Origin: Psychrobacter cibarius
GTDB taxonomy: Bacteria > Pseudomonadota > Gammaproteobacteria > Pseudomonadales > Moraxellaceae
Assembly (NCBI GenBank): GCA_030686115.1
Contig: CP131612.1
Span: 3,286,001-3,350,000, forward strand
DNA length: 64,000 nt
Direction: 5' to 3'
Position numbers and translations under genes: made by a program. Below the pieces are notes generated by a model. The model did not search any database. It worked only from the letters and a program-made list of their open reading frames with translations, and was not told the origin of the DNA. This document shows, in pieces, positions 56,175 through 64,000 of this stretch (position 1 is its first letter; every line of letters starts with the position of its first letter).

Positions 56175-56197
56175 TCCATAGATTAAGGATACCTACC

Positions 56198-57433
56198 ATG
56201 GATTACGCTACGGCGATTGGTGGCGTTGCTATGTTTACCTTGATCATCATGGGCCTCGTTGCCATTATTTTGGCGGCGCGCTCAAGACTGGTCAGTTCAG
56301 GCGATGTTACCATCCATATCAATGATAATCCCGATAATGACGTCGTGACCCCAGCAGGCGGTAAATTACTACAAACCCTTGCAAGCGAAGGTATTTTCTT
56401 ATCTTCAGCCTGTGGTGGCGGTGGTACTTGTGCGCAGTGTCGTTGCCGCGTTATTGAAGGGGGCGGCTCTATCTTGCCCACCGAAGAAGGCTATTTTACT
56501 CAAGGCGAAATTCGCAATCACATGCGTTTGGCTTGTCAGGTAGCCGTTAAGCAAGACATGAAAATCGAGATTGACCCTGAGTTTTTCGATGTACAAAAGT
56601 GGGAATGTGAAGTTCTCTCTAATGACAACGTTGCTACCTTTATTAAAGAGCTAGTCCTTAAGATTCCAGATGGCGAAGAAGTGAACTTCCGTGCTGGTGG
56701 TTATGTGCAGTTAGAGGCGCCACCGCATGAAGTGCATTATAAAGACTTTATCATTGACGAAGAATACCGCGAAGACTGGGAAAAATTTGGTATTTTCAAC
56801 TATGTCTCAAAAGTTGATGAGCCAGTTATTCGTGCTTACTCGATGGCCAACTACCCTGAAGAAAAAGGCCTTATTAAGTTTAATATTCGTATCGCTAGTC
56901 CACCGCCACGCGGTCCTGACGGTATTCCACCAGGCAAAATGTCCTCATGGGTATTTAGCCTAGTACCTGGCGATAAAGTTACGGTTTCAGGTCCTTATGG
57001 TGAATTCTTTGCGAAAGAAACTGAAGCTGAAATGATTTTCGTTGGTGGTGGTGCTGGTATGGCACCGATGCGCTCGCACATCTTCGATCAGCTTAAACGC
57101 TTACATACTAAGCGTAAAATCAGCTTTTGGTATGGTGCACGCTCTATTCGTGAGATGTTCTATGTTGAAGATTATGATCAACTAGCAGAAGAGTTTGATA
57201 ACTTTGAGTGGCATGTGGCTTTGTCTGATCCATTACCAGAAGACAATTGGGAAGGTCCAACCGGCTTTATCCATAATGTACTACTTGAAAATTATCTGAA
57301 AAACCATCCAAACCCAGAAGACTGTGAATACTACATGTGTGGGCCACCGATGATGAATGCGGCGGTCATCGACATGCTACACAGCTTAGGCGTGGAAGAT
57401 GAAAACATCATGCTTGATGACTTCGGTGGTTAA
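56198..57433 (+). CDS. nqrF: Na+-NQR subunit F
   Basis: Entry point for electrons from NADH. 411 residues: N-terminal helix ([17 protein letters not shown]), 2Fe-2S ferredoxin domain with C72, C78, C81 in [10 protein letters not shown] and a fourth Cys in MRLACQV, FAD-binding RAYSMANYP, and an NADH domain with [12 protein letters not shown] and CGPPMM. It ends in DDFGG as usual. Confidence 0.97.
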   Translation: MDYATAIGGVAMFTLIIMGLVAIILAARSRLVSSGDVTIHINDNPDNDVVTPAGGKLLQTLASEGIFLSSACGGGGTCAQCRCRVIEGGGSILPTEEGYFTQGEIRNHMRLACQVAVKQDMKIEIDPEFFDVQKWECEVLSNDNVATFIKELVLKIPDGEEVNFRAGGYVQLEAPPHEVHYKDFIIDEEYREDWEKFGIFNYVSKVDEPVIRAYSMANYPEEKGLIKFNIRIASPPPRGPDGIPPGKMSSWVFSLVPGDKVTVSGPYGEFFAKETEAEMIFVGGGAGMAPMRSHIFDQLKRLHTKRKISFWYGARSIREMFYVEDYDQLAEEFDNFEWHVALSDPLPEDNWEGPTGFIHNVLLENYLKNHPNPEDCEYYMCGPPMMNAAVIDMLHSLGVEDENIMLDDFGG

Positions 57434-57474
57434 GTGGGTCATTGAGTAAAAAAAGATATTTGAAACGATAAATG

Positions 57475-57504
57475 AAAGAGAGTCTCAACCGAGGCTCTTT
57501 TTTT
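57475..57504 (+). terminator. terminator after nqrF
   Basis: AAGAGAGTCTC and GAGGCTCTT form an imperfect stem followed by TTTTTTT. Confidence 0.7.
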
Positions 57505-57612
57505 GGCTCTGACTAAATGTAACCCTTGCATAATAAGCCTACAAATCTAAATAGCAGACCACCTGCCCTCTACTATATTATTAATTGTTTATTGCCTTAA
57601 GAAAGGATTCTT

Positions 57613-58413
57613 ATGAAAACCAACATTAAAGATTTGACCATTTGGATTACTGGTGCTTCTAGTGGTATCGGCGCAGCATTATCTATCGCCTTTGCCAAAC
57701 GTGGTGCCACCATTATTTTAAGTGGACGTGATGAGGCAAAATTAGTAGCAGTCAAAAACCGCTGTAAAAACAGCAAAAATCATTTCATCATCCCTTTTGA
57801 TATCACCGATGCCAAACAAGCAAAAGACGCGTATAAGACAGCTAAAGCTCAAGCTGGAAAAATTGATTGGCTTATTAATAATGCTGGCATCAGTCAACGC
57901 TCGCTTATTATGGAAACCACTGAAGAAGTTGAGCGCCAAATTATGGAGATAGATTATTTTGCGCAGACACGTCTTACTAGACTGGTATTGCCCAATATGA
58001 TCGCGCAAGGTGGCGGCAAAATTGTCATGGTATCCAGTGTTGCAGGTTTATTAGGCACACAATATCGCGGCGCTTATGGAGCAGCCAAAGCCGCACTTCA
58101 TATGTGGGCAAACAGTCTGCGTGCGGAACTGTACGAGCAAGGCATAGAGGTGGCAACGGTATTCCCTGGATTTATTCAAACCAGTATTTCTATTAATGCC
58201 TTGACTGGTGACGGTAGCGCGCAAGGAACGATGGACGAGGCGACCAATAAAGGATTAACCGCAGCTACCTTTGCTAAACAGGTCATAAAAGCCCTGATTA
58301 AGGGTGAAGAATATATCATCGTGGCAGGTAATAAAGAAAAGCTGGCGACCACGGTCAATCGCCTATCGCCGCCAAAACTATATAAGCTCATCCGTGAATC
58401 AAAAGTAAAATAA
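57613..58413 (+). CDS. short-chain dehydrogenase/reductase
   Basis: 266 residues with a complete classical SDR set: cofactor loop TGASSGIG (13-20), NNAG (89-92), Ser 142, Tyr 155 and Lys 159 in YGAAK. NAD(P)-dependent, cytosolic; substrate unknown. PGFIQT and a C-terminal basic tail resemble the DHRS7B-like or fatty-acid-type SDRs. AAAGGA lies 7 bases before the ATG. It sits between nqrF and apbE with its own spacing on both sides, so a role in NQR is not implied. Confidence 0.9.
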   Translation: MKTNIKDLTIWITGASSGIGAALSIAFAKRGATIILSGRDEAKLVAVKNRCKNSKNHFIIPFDITDAKQAKDAYKTAKAQAGKIDWLINNAGISQRSLIMETTEEVERQIMEIDYFAQTRLTRLVLPNMIAQGGGKIVMVSSVAGLLGTQYRGAYGAAKAALHMWANSLRAELYEQGIEVATVFPGFIQTSISINALTGDGSAQGTMDEATNKGLTAATFAKQVIKALIKGEEYIIVAGNKEKLATTVNRLSPPKLYKLIRESKVK

Positions 58414-58531
58414 ATCTAGTCGTTTAAGCCACTAGGTCTTAAGTCGATGATTGGCGTTATGGGTGACAAGGGGTGTAAAATGGGCCACGCTAATAGAACG
58501 TGCCACTCACCCTTTTGCCATAAAAGCCATT

Positions 58532-59686
58532 ATGATTAATATGAGAAAACCAATAATGCAAAAATTAGCCCCACTCTCATTGTCTAACAAATCGATGAAA
58601 ACCACCTTATTGCCCGTTATGGCTATCAGTGCTGTATTCAGTCTTAGTGCTTGCCAGCAAACGCCAGATTATGATTATCTCAGCGGTGAGACCATGGGAA
58701 CGAGCTACCATATCAGTTATCAGCTACCTGCGGATGCAGATGAAGCTGCCATCCAAGCGTCGATTGATAAGCGCTTGCAGCAAATCAATGACAGTATGTC
58801 TACCTATCAAGCAGACTCTACTATCTCTAAGTTCAACCAGTTAAGTAAAGACATCCCTCTCACTATCGATGCAGATTTTGCTCACGTGCTTGATGTGTCA
58901 CGAATCGTCTATCAGCAATCTGGTGGCGCCTTTGATCCTACCGTCATGCCATTGGTAGAGACTTGGGGCTTTGGTAGCACCATGACCGTTGAGCGCTTGC
59001 AAAGTCCACCGACAGCACTTGAGATTGCTCAAGCAAAAGCCTTGGTAGATTTTGAGAGCATTGTACAAAAAGAGCAGAGCATTTATAAAACCAAAGACGG
59101 GGTCGGGCTTGATTTCTCAGCAGTTGCTAAAGGTTATGGCGTCGATGTAATCGCCGATGTGCTCAGAGATGACTATCAAATTCGCAACTACATGGTAGAG
59201 ATAGGGGGTGAAATTGCAACCTCTGGGGTCAATAACCAACAGCAGCCGTGGCAAATTGCGATTGATGCGCCTATTGAGGACAGTACGGTCAGCGAGCGTC
59301 AAACAATATCAGCGATTCGTCAACCCATCAATACCGATAATCAGATGTATTTGGCAACTTCTGGCAACTATCGTAATTCCGTCATATTCGACGGTCAGCG
59401 CTACAGTCATACGATTGATCCAACCACTGGCAAGCCTATCGCGGGCGGCGCACCATCGGTAACCGTTGCAGCAGACTCAGTCGCACTAGCAGATGCGTGG
59501 GCAACCGCCCTCACTGCAATGCCTTATAAAAAAGCCCTTGCAACAGCCAAAGCACAAGATATAGCTGCCTTGTTTGTTGTCTTAGCTGATGAGGCAAAGG
59601 CGACGGATTCTGATAAGAATACTGACCAGTGGCAAGTGGTACAAACACCAGCGATGCAAGCATTACGTGCTGACAAACAGCCTTAG
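58532..59686 (+). CDS. apbE: FAD:protein FMN transferase (NqrB/NqrC flavinylation)
   Basis: Moves FMN from FAD to Thr of the SGAT motif in NqrB and NqrC. After a lipoprotein signal ending LSAC (Cys at about 58654) come GETMGTSYHISY, QADSTISKFNQ, GGAFDPTVMPLVETWGFG and KGYGVDVIADVL, all ApbE blocks, then GGEIATSG and a Asp-containing TIDPTTGKP. The frame is open from TTG 58451. ATGs at 58532, 58541, 58556 and 58595 are all possible; 58595 gives the tidiest lipoprotein signal, none has a strong ribosome site. Periplasmic anchoring suits its membrane substrates. Confidence 0.92.
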   Translation: MINMRKPIMQKLAPLSLSNKSMKTTLLPVMAISAVFSLSACQQTPDYDYLSGETMGTSYHISYQLPADADEAAIQASIDKRLQQINDSMSTYQADSTISKFNQLSKDIPLTIDADFAHVLDVSRIVYQQSGGAFDPTVMPLVETWGFGSTMTVERLQSPPTALEIAQAKALVDFESIVQKEQSIYKTKDGVGLDFSAVAKGYGVDVIADVLRDDYQIRNYMVEIGGEIATSGVNNQQQPWQIAIDAPIEDSTVSERQTISAIRQPINTDNQMYLATSGNYRNSVIFDGQRYSHTIDPTTGKPIAGGAPSVTVAADSVALADAWATALTAMPYKKALATAKAQDIAALFVVLADEAKATDSDKNTDQWQVVQTPAMQALRADKQP

Positions 59687-59725
59687 AACTTGGTGGCAAT
59701 AGAACTTAGTCGCAATACTGTAAAC

Positions 59726-59748
59726 GGCTCGATAACCATCAACGAGCC
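59726..59748 (+). terminator. weak hairpin after apbE
   Basis: GGCTCG and CGAGCC pair (6 bp, 11-base loop), followed by ACAAAAATTT rather than a T-run, so termination is doubtful. Confidence 0.4.
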
Positions 59749-59757
59749 ATACAAAAA

Positions 59758-59782
59758 TTTGCTATACTGGTTTTGCTATACT
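59758..59782 (+). promoter_or_regulatory. duplicated extended -10 element before nqrM
   Basis: TTTGCTATACT occurs twice, at 59758-59768 and 59772-59782. Each has TGnTATACT, an extended -10 box. This is a plausible promoter pair for nqrM, with the start about 55-70 bases downstream. Confidence 0.5.
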
Positions 59783-59839
59783 ATTAAGGTATTACCCTAG
59801 TAAATAGCCACACTATTTTTAAAAATCGAGGTTTCCTCT

Positions 59840-60085
59840 ATGCTTAGTCAATTGCTTCCCATGCTTGCCATTACCTTTACCGTATTCGTCCTGTTCTTTA
59901 TCTTTATGGGTATCGGTTATATGGTCAAAAAGAAGCCGCTTAGAGGATCTTGTGGCGGCGTTGCTAAACTAATGGGTGATGAAAATTGCTCGTTTTGTGG
60001 AAATGATCCCAATAAGTGTGATTCAATCGTGGCAGAACAGCAAGAAAACGCCCTTAAAGCCGCTCAGCTAGGCAAACCTGTATAA
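59840..60085 (+). CDS. nqrM: Na+-NQR maturation protein NqrM
   Basis: 81 residues: one N-terminal helix (LLPMLAITFTVFVLFFIFMGIGYM) and a Cys-rich tail RGSCGGVAKLMGDENCSFCG. NqrM (formerly DUF539) is needed for assembly of Na+-NQR, probably by delivering iron to the NqrD/NqrE site. The four Cys are all here. Located 150 bases after apbE, as in other NQR loci. Confidence 0.93.
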   Translation: MLSQLLPMLAITFTVFVLFFIFMGIGYMVKKKPLRGSCGGVAKLMGDENCSFCGNDPNKCDSIVAEQQENALKAAQLGKPV

Positions 60086-60518
60086 ACTAAATTTTATAAA
60101 TACCGCGTTTGTTACCATACGCTGGTAGTATTTACCTAACATCTGTTCTTATAATAGCGTCTAGTCCTTTGCAAGGGACTGGCGCTATTTTTAGTTGTGC
60201 CAGCCGCGACGTATCTAGTTAGCATCGCTTCAAGATATTTTGGATATAAATACGGCACGTGCAAGGCCTGTTAATAATAGTAGACTGAATAAATCTAATA
60301 CCGTATCCAGTTGATAGGCGATTGAAGATAAGCGCGCTTTCAAAATGATTACTCATATATCTTGTATTCTGCAAGTAATCTCTAGTTCTAATTTACGATT
60401 CTAATTAATGATTTTAGTCACCGTCTAGGTGCGTTTTCTTTGGTGTTATTTACAAGCGACGATGCTTCGGCGCTGTTTAATGACGTGTCCTTTTTCTTAT
60501 TCTAATAGTCGTGCTGCT
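60086..60518. other. nqrM-MFS intergenic region with terminator
   Basis: A two-step hairpin at 60153-60193 pairs AATAGCG with CGCTATT and AGTCC with GGACT, then TTTTTAG, and ends nqrM. The remaining 320 bases show no gene. In-frame upstream GTG/ATG codons of the MFS gene (60429, 60462, 60480) lack ribosome sites. Confidence 0.7.
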
Positions 60519-61787
60519 ATGTCTACCTCTACTGATTTGCCACCTGATGTGCCATTACAGTCTCATTCAGATACGCCATCACCGTTTGAGCTGCCCTCCT
60601 CACGCTTCACTTTTTGGCTCATCTTATGTGCCATGATTTTGCTCGCCACCAATATGCGTGCGCCTATTGTTGCTCTCGGCTCTATTGCCCCTGTCGTACA
60701 AGATGCCCTCAATATCTCTGAGACGCAGATTGGTTGGCTAGGAGCAGTGCCCATGCTGACTTTTGCAGTGGGCGCACTGATCGCGCCAGCCATTGGTAAG
60801 CGTTTTGGGCTTGAGAATACGCTCATTGCGATGATTGCGTTATTAACGATTGGTATGATGATTCGTACCGTTATTCCCACTTGGTCTGGGTTTTTGATTG
60901 GTACGTTATTGTTGACCTTGGCTATCGGTTTTGCGAATACCTTAGCTGCCCCTGTTATTAAACAGCGTACGCCCCAGCATATTCCACTCATAACAGGGCT
61001 ATTTAGTCTAACGATGACGGTTACGGCAGGCATCGTCGCCGGAGTTGTACTGCCATTATCTGAGCAAGTGGGCTGGCAATGGGCACTGGGTGGGTGGTCG
61101 CTATTGGGTATTTTTGCGATCGTTATTTGGATATTTTTACGGTTGCGGCTTGGTTCCTCTAGTCATCAAGCCATTGTGCCACCTACCTCTGGATCTTCTG
61201 ACATCTCCATGTGGCGTACGCCTTTTGCTTGGCAAATTGCGGTATTTATGGGGCTGCAATCACTGTTATTTTATACCGTTGCCAGTTTTTTGCCATCCAT
61301 TTGGGTCAGCAAAGGGCTATCTGCAGTGCAAGCAGGACAAATGGCTTCAGTGTTTCAGTTTATGGCGCCAGTCTCTATTTTGAGCCTGACGTGGCTGATC
61401 AATCGCGGCCGCCCTATTCAGGCGCTGGCGGTGTTTGCAGCGGTGCTGAATGTTATTGGTATTTTAGGAATTAATTATTTATCTACCGACCTCGCGTGGT
61501 TGTGGTCAGGTCTGATGGGCATTGGCTGCTCCGCTATTTTTACCTTGAGTATGATGCTGTTCTCCTTACGTACTTATACGACCAACCAATCTAGTGAGCT
61601 GTCGGGTATGGCGCAATTCGTCGGTTATTTGATTGCATTTTTTGGTCCCTTAGGGACAGGTTGGCTACATGAAGCGACTGGCAGCTGGGATTTACCGCTA
61701 TTCATTATGCTCATTTTGATGGTTATCAACGTCGTCATTGCTTGGGTAGTGAGTCGTCCAGTGATGGTCGATGGCAAAAAGCTTTAA
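60519..61787 (+). CDS. MFS transporter, CynX/NimT type
   Basis: 422 residues, 12 membrane helices. The start ATG at 60519 gives the family-like N-terminus; a longer frame to 60429 is unsupported. NMRAPIVALGSIAPVVQ and the loop GKRFGLENTL are typical of the CynX/NimT group (cyanate or 2-nitroimidazole exporters by name). The substrate cannot be told. No neighbouring cyanase gene is seen. Confidence 0.87.
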   Translation: MSTSTDLPPDVPLQSHSDTPSPFELPSSRFTFWLILCAMILLATNMRAPIVALGSIAPVVQDALNISETQIGWLGAVPMLTFAVGALIAPAIGKRFGLENTLIAMIALLTIGMMIRTVIPTWSGFLIGTLLLTLAIGFANTLAAPVIKQRTPQHIPLITGLFSLTMTVTAGIVAGVVLPLSEQVGWQWALGGWSLLGIFAIVIWIFLRLRLGSSSHQAIVPPTSGSSDISMWRTPFAWQIAVFMGLQSLLFYTVASFLPSIWVSKGLSAVQAGQMASVFQFMAPVSILSLTWLINRGRPIQALAVFAAVLNVIGILGINYLSTDLAWLWSGLMGIGCSAIFTLSMMLFSLRTYTTNQSSELSGMAQFVGYLIAFFGPLGTGWLHEATGSWDLPLFIMLILMVINVVIAWVVSRPVMVDGKKL

Positions 61788-61874
61788 TATCAAAAACTAC
61801 AGTAACCTTAGGATAATATTGGTGTCTGTCTTATTTTGCTACACTGGTTTGATTGCTTATAGGACAGAATAATC

Positions 61875-62699
61875 ATGATAAATTTATCCATTCGTTTCGC
61901 TCGACACTTACCAACATTGGCTGTTTTAACAACCGTAATGGCGCTCGGTGGTTGCCAAAAACCATCTGAACCTACCACCGATAACGGCATGCAAAATAGC
62001 ACTCAAACTGCCGAACCTCAAACGACAAAATCTGAGCAACCGGCAACATCCACTGCACAGCAAGCGCCATTAACGATCTTGGCATTGGGCGACTCCCTGA
62101 CAGAAGGTCTTGGGGTGGACAAAGATGATAACTATCCTGCTCAGTTAGAAGATCGTCTGCAAGCAATGGGTTACGACAATGCCAAAGTGGTCAATTCAGG
62201 ATTGAGCGGTGAAACCAGCACGGGATTGGTCAATCGCTTAGACTGGGTGTTGCAGACTAAGCCTGATGTGACGATTTTGACCATTGGTGCTAACGATGCC
62301 ATACGCGGTATCGATGTATCGACAGTTGAAGCCAATATTCGTACCGCGGTCAAACGTCTACAGGATAATGGCAGTATCGTCATTTTGGGCGGCATGCAGA
62401 TCTATGACAACCTTGGCTCTGATTATGTAAAATCATTTGCCGCGATATATCCAAGAGTGGCGAAAGACATGAACGTGACGCTTATTCCGTTCTTCTTGGA
62501 TGGTGTGGGCGGTGACCCTAAACTCAACCAAGCGGATGCCATTCATCCGACCAAAGAGGGCTACGCAATTATCGTTAATGACAATATCCTGCCTATTCTA
62601 GCGCCTAAACTAGAAGCGCTAAAAATAGCCGATGCAGACAATGCAACTGAAAATGCTCAAGACGATACGACAAAAAATACGATAAATGAGACTACTTAA
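61875..62699 (+). CDS. tesA: TesA-like GDSL esterase/thioesterase lipoprotein
   Basis: 274 residues of the SGNH hydrolase fold: block I ALGDSLTEGLG (Ser nucleophile), block II SGLSGETSTG, block III GANDAIRG, block V DAIHPTKEGY (Asp-x-x-His). A lipobox LGGC (Cys about 27) replaces the plain signal peptide of E. coli TesA. A Thr/Gln-rich linker (about 30-65) and an acidic tail flank the domain. It hydrolyses acyl esters in the periplasm by analogy. Followed after 12 bases by the ABC ATPase. Confidence 0.9.
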   Translation: MINLSIRFARHLPTLAVLTTVMALGGCQKPSEPTTDNGMQNSTQTAEPQTTKSEQPATSTAQQAPLTILALGDSLTEGLGVDKDDNYPAQLEDRLQAMGYDNAKVVNSGLSGETSTGLVNRLDWVLQTKPDVTILTIGANDAIRGIDVSTVEANIRTAVKRLQDNGSIVILGGMQIYDNLGSDYVKSFAAIYPRVAKDMNVTLIPFFLDGVGGDPKLNQADAIHPTKEGYAIIVNDNILPILAPKLEALKIADADNATENAQDDTTKNTINETT

Positions 62700-62711
62700 C
62701 GAGACACTGTA

Positions 62712-63431
62712 ATGACATCATCACCTTCGATTGCCGTTTCAACGCCACAAGTAAGCGTTAAAACGGAAACTCTACTGACCGCCTCACAATTAAACAAAAC
62801 GGTGCAAGTCGGCGAGCAAACCCTATCAATCATTAAAGACGTAGATATCTATGTCAACGCTGGCGAGTTTGTGGTCATTATGGGCAAATCAGGCTCAGGC
62901 AAATCTACCTTATTAGGGTTGCTCGCAGCATTAGATTATCCTGATAGCGGTACAGTGTCACTGGCGGGTCAAATGCTTAGTAGCCTTGACGAAGATGCGC
63001 TAGCCGTCATTCGTCAGCAGGATATGGGTTTTGTTTTTCAGTCATTTCATCTACTGCCAACCTTGACAGTCGCTGAAAACATTGCCTTTCCACTTGATAT
63101 TGCCAGACGACCAAACCCAGCACGAGTAGACGAGCTTATTGATGCCGTTGATTTGGGTCATCGCCGTCATAGCTTACCCAATCAACTATCGGGCGGTGAG
63201 CAGCAGCGTACGGCTGTGGCACGAGCGCTGGTGTCGCATCCAAAGATTGTGTTTGCGGATGAGCCAACGGGCAACTTAGATGAGCAAAATGCCGATCAAG
63301 TCATGCAGCTATTGTTAGATTTAAGACAAAAAGTCGGTTCGGCATTGGTCGTTGTGACCCATGACCCTGCACTTGCCGAGATGGCAGATCGTGTCATCAC
63401 CATGCATAATGGTCGAATTGTACCTACATGA
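62712..63431 (+). CDS. ABC transporter ATPase, YbbA/LolD type
   Basis: 239 residues with Walker A GKSGSGKST, Q-loop FQSFHLLPTLT, signature LSGGEQQRTAVARAL, Walker B IVFADEPTGNLD and H-loop VVVTHD. The ENIAFPLDIARRP and downstream order with an FtsX-like permease place it in the YbbA/LolD/MacB group. The first 25 residues are a non-conserved extension. Next to tesA, as ybbA is in E. coli. Confidence 0.92.
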   Translation: MTSSPSIAVSTPQVSVKTETLLTASQLNKTVQVGEQTLSIIKDVDIYVNAGEFVVIMGKSGSGKSTLLGLLAALDYPDSGTVSLAGQMLSSLDEDALAVIRQQDMGFVFQSFHLLPTLTVAENIAFPLDIARRPNPARVDELIDAVDLGHRRHSLPNQLSGGEQQRTAVARALVSHPKIVFADEPTGNLDEQNADQVMQLLLDLRQKVGSALVVVTHDPALAEMADRVITMHNGRIVPT

Positions 63432-63450
63432 ATAACTGGATTGTATCTTA

Positions 63451-64000
63451 ATGAATCGTAAGCCCACAGACAATAAACCACCAGCTGATACAAAAAAGAC
63501 TGATACCTGTATGCGTCAAGCGTCAAGCTATCCTAGCGGTATCCTTAATCAACTATTTAGTACCTTAGGTTTTCAAACACTGGGTTCCCAAGCACTCAGT
63601 CGTAGCTGGTGGCAGCGTTGGGTATATCCCGTGTTGTTTCTGCTGACATTAACCCTATCGCTTGCCACTTATTTGACCCTCGACTCGGTGCAGCAATCTG
63701 TCGATCGCTATATCAATGACAATCAGCGCGCGCTCGTTGGTGGGGATCTAATCCTAAACAGTAAGCAAGACTGGCCAAGCGAAGTATTGACGCAGGTAGA
63801 AACAATCCCCGATACGCAGACGGTGTATGACTATCAGTTTAGCGCCATGCTGGTCAATGATGAGCAAACCTTGCTTGCCAGCATTAAAGCGGTCTCGCCG
63901 TCTTATCCCTTATACGGTACAGCGGAGCTTGCCTCAGGACAGCCGCTGTGGGAGCAGCTAACCTCTGACAGTGTCATCGTCGCGCCAGAAGTGCTCAGTA
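63451..64000 (+). CDS. YbbP-like ABC permease, N-terminal part (cut by window edge)
   Basis: Open for 183 codons from the ATG at 63451 to the edge. A hydrophilic N-terminus (about 45 residues) is followed by one membrane helix (VLFLLTLTLSLATYLTL) and the start of a MacB-like periplasmic domain (QQSVDRYINDNQRALVGGDLIL is a YbbP-type stretch). Nineteen bases after the ATPase; the two should form one transporter. Confidence 0.85.
   Translation, partial: MNRKPTDNKPPADTKKTDTCMRQASSYPSGILNQLFSTLGFQTLGSQALSRSWWQRWVYPVLFLLTLTLSLATYLTLDSVQQSVDRYINDNQRALVGGDLILNSKQDWPSEVLTQVETIPDTQTVYDYQFSAMLVNDEQTLLASIKAVSPSYPLYGTAELASGQPLWEQLTSDSVIVAPEVLS

Noticed and set aside
60563-61033. 156-codon minus-strand frame inside the MFS gene
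   Set aside because: Shadow of a membrane-protein gene; low-complexity translation and no start signal.

Overview
The window looks like a chromosome segment of a gammaproteobacterium of the Moraxellaceae, most likely Psychrobacter. The grounds are AT-leaning genes, AT-rich spacers, the pairing of yqiA with parE, a full Na+-NQR locus with its maturation factors, and Moraxellaceae-like rRNA and housekeeping proteins. The genus is an inference from overall character; no database was searched.

Left part (1-16.1 kb): the 5' half of recG (cut by the window edge), a patatin-like lipoprotein, a small secreted protein, argA, an FKBP-type isomerase lipoprotein, a multi-repeat membrane protein related to mechanosensitive channels, a large protein of unknown function, a degraded short-chain dehydrogenase, a PlsC-type acyltransferase, parE and yqiA, a DUF1289 protein, and two membrane-anchored proteins of unknown function next to the rRNA cluster.

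Centre (16.16-40.27 kb): four complete rRNA operons in direct tandem on the minus strand. Each has its own promoter, 16S, tRNA-Ile(GAT), tRNA-Ala(TGC), 23S, 5S and terminator. The repeat units are 6120, 6037 and 6152 bp. From 16S to 23S the copies have the same length and I saw no difference between them. Terminators, 5S-23S spacers, leaders and promoter spacers come in a few variants that are shuffled among the copies, which points to gene conversion and argues against an assembly duplication.

Right part (40.8-64 kb), mostly plus strand: thrS and infC (infC with an AUU start), a TelA-family protein, RNase R; then on the minus strand a small membrane protein, a BON-MscS channel and hisA; then nqrABCDEF, a short-chain dehydrogenase, apbE and nqrM. 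ApbE attaches FMN to NqrB and NqrC and NqrM is needed for NQR assembly, so this stretch holds both the sodium pump and its maturation factors. After an MFS transporter of the CynX/NimT type, a TesA-like esterase, an ABC ATPase and the start of its permease form a third cluster that runs off the right edge.

The most striking feature is the four-fold rRNA array. I did not find a convincing new defence, CRISPR or mobile system. The least explained items are the two-gene membrane islet at 14.5-16.05 kb, the 471-residue protein at 8.05-9.47 kb, the repeat-built membrane protein at 6.2-7.9 kb and the long non-coding stretch before nqrA.
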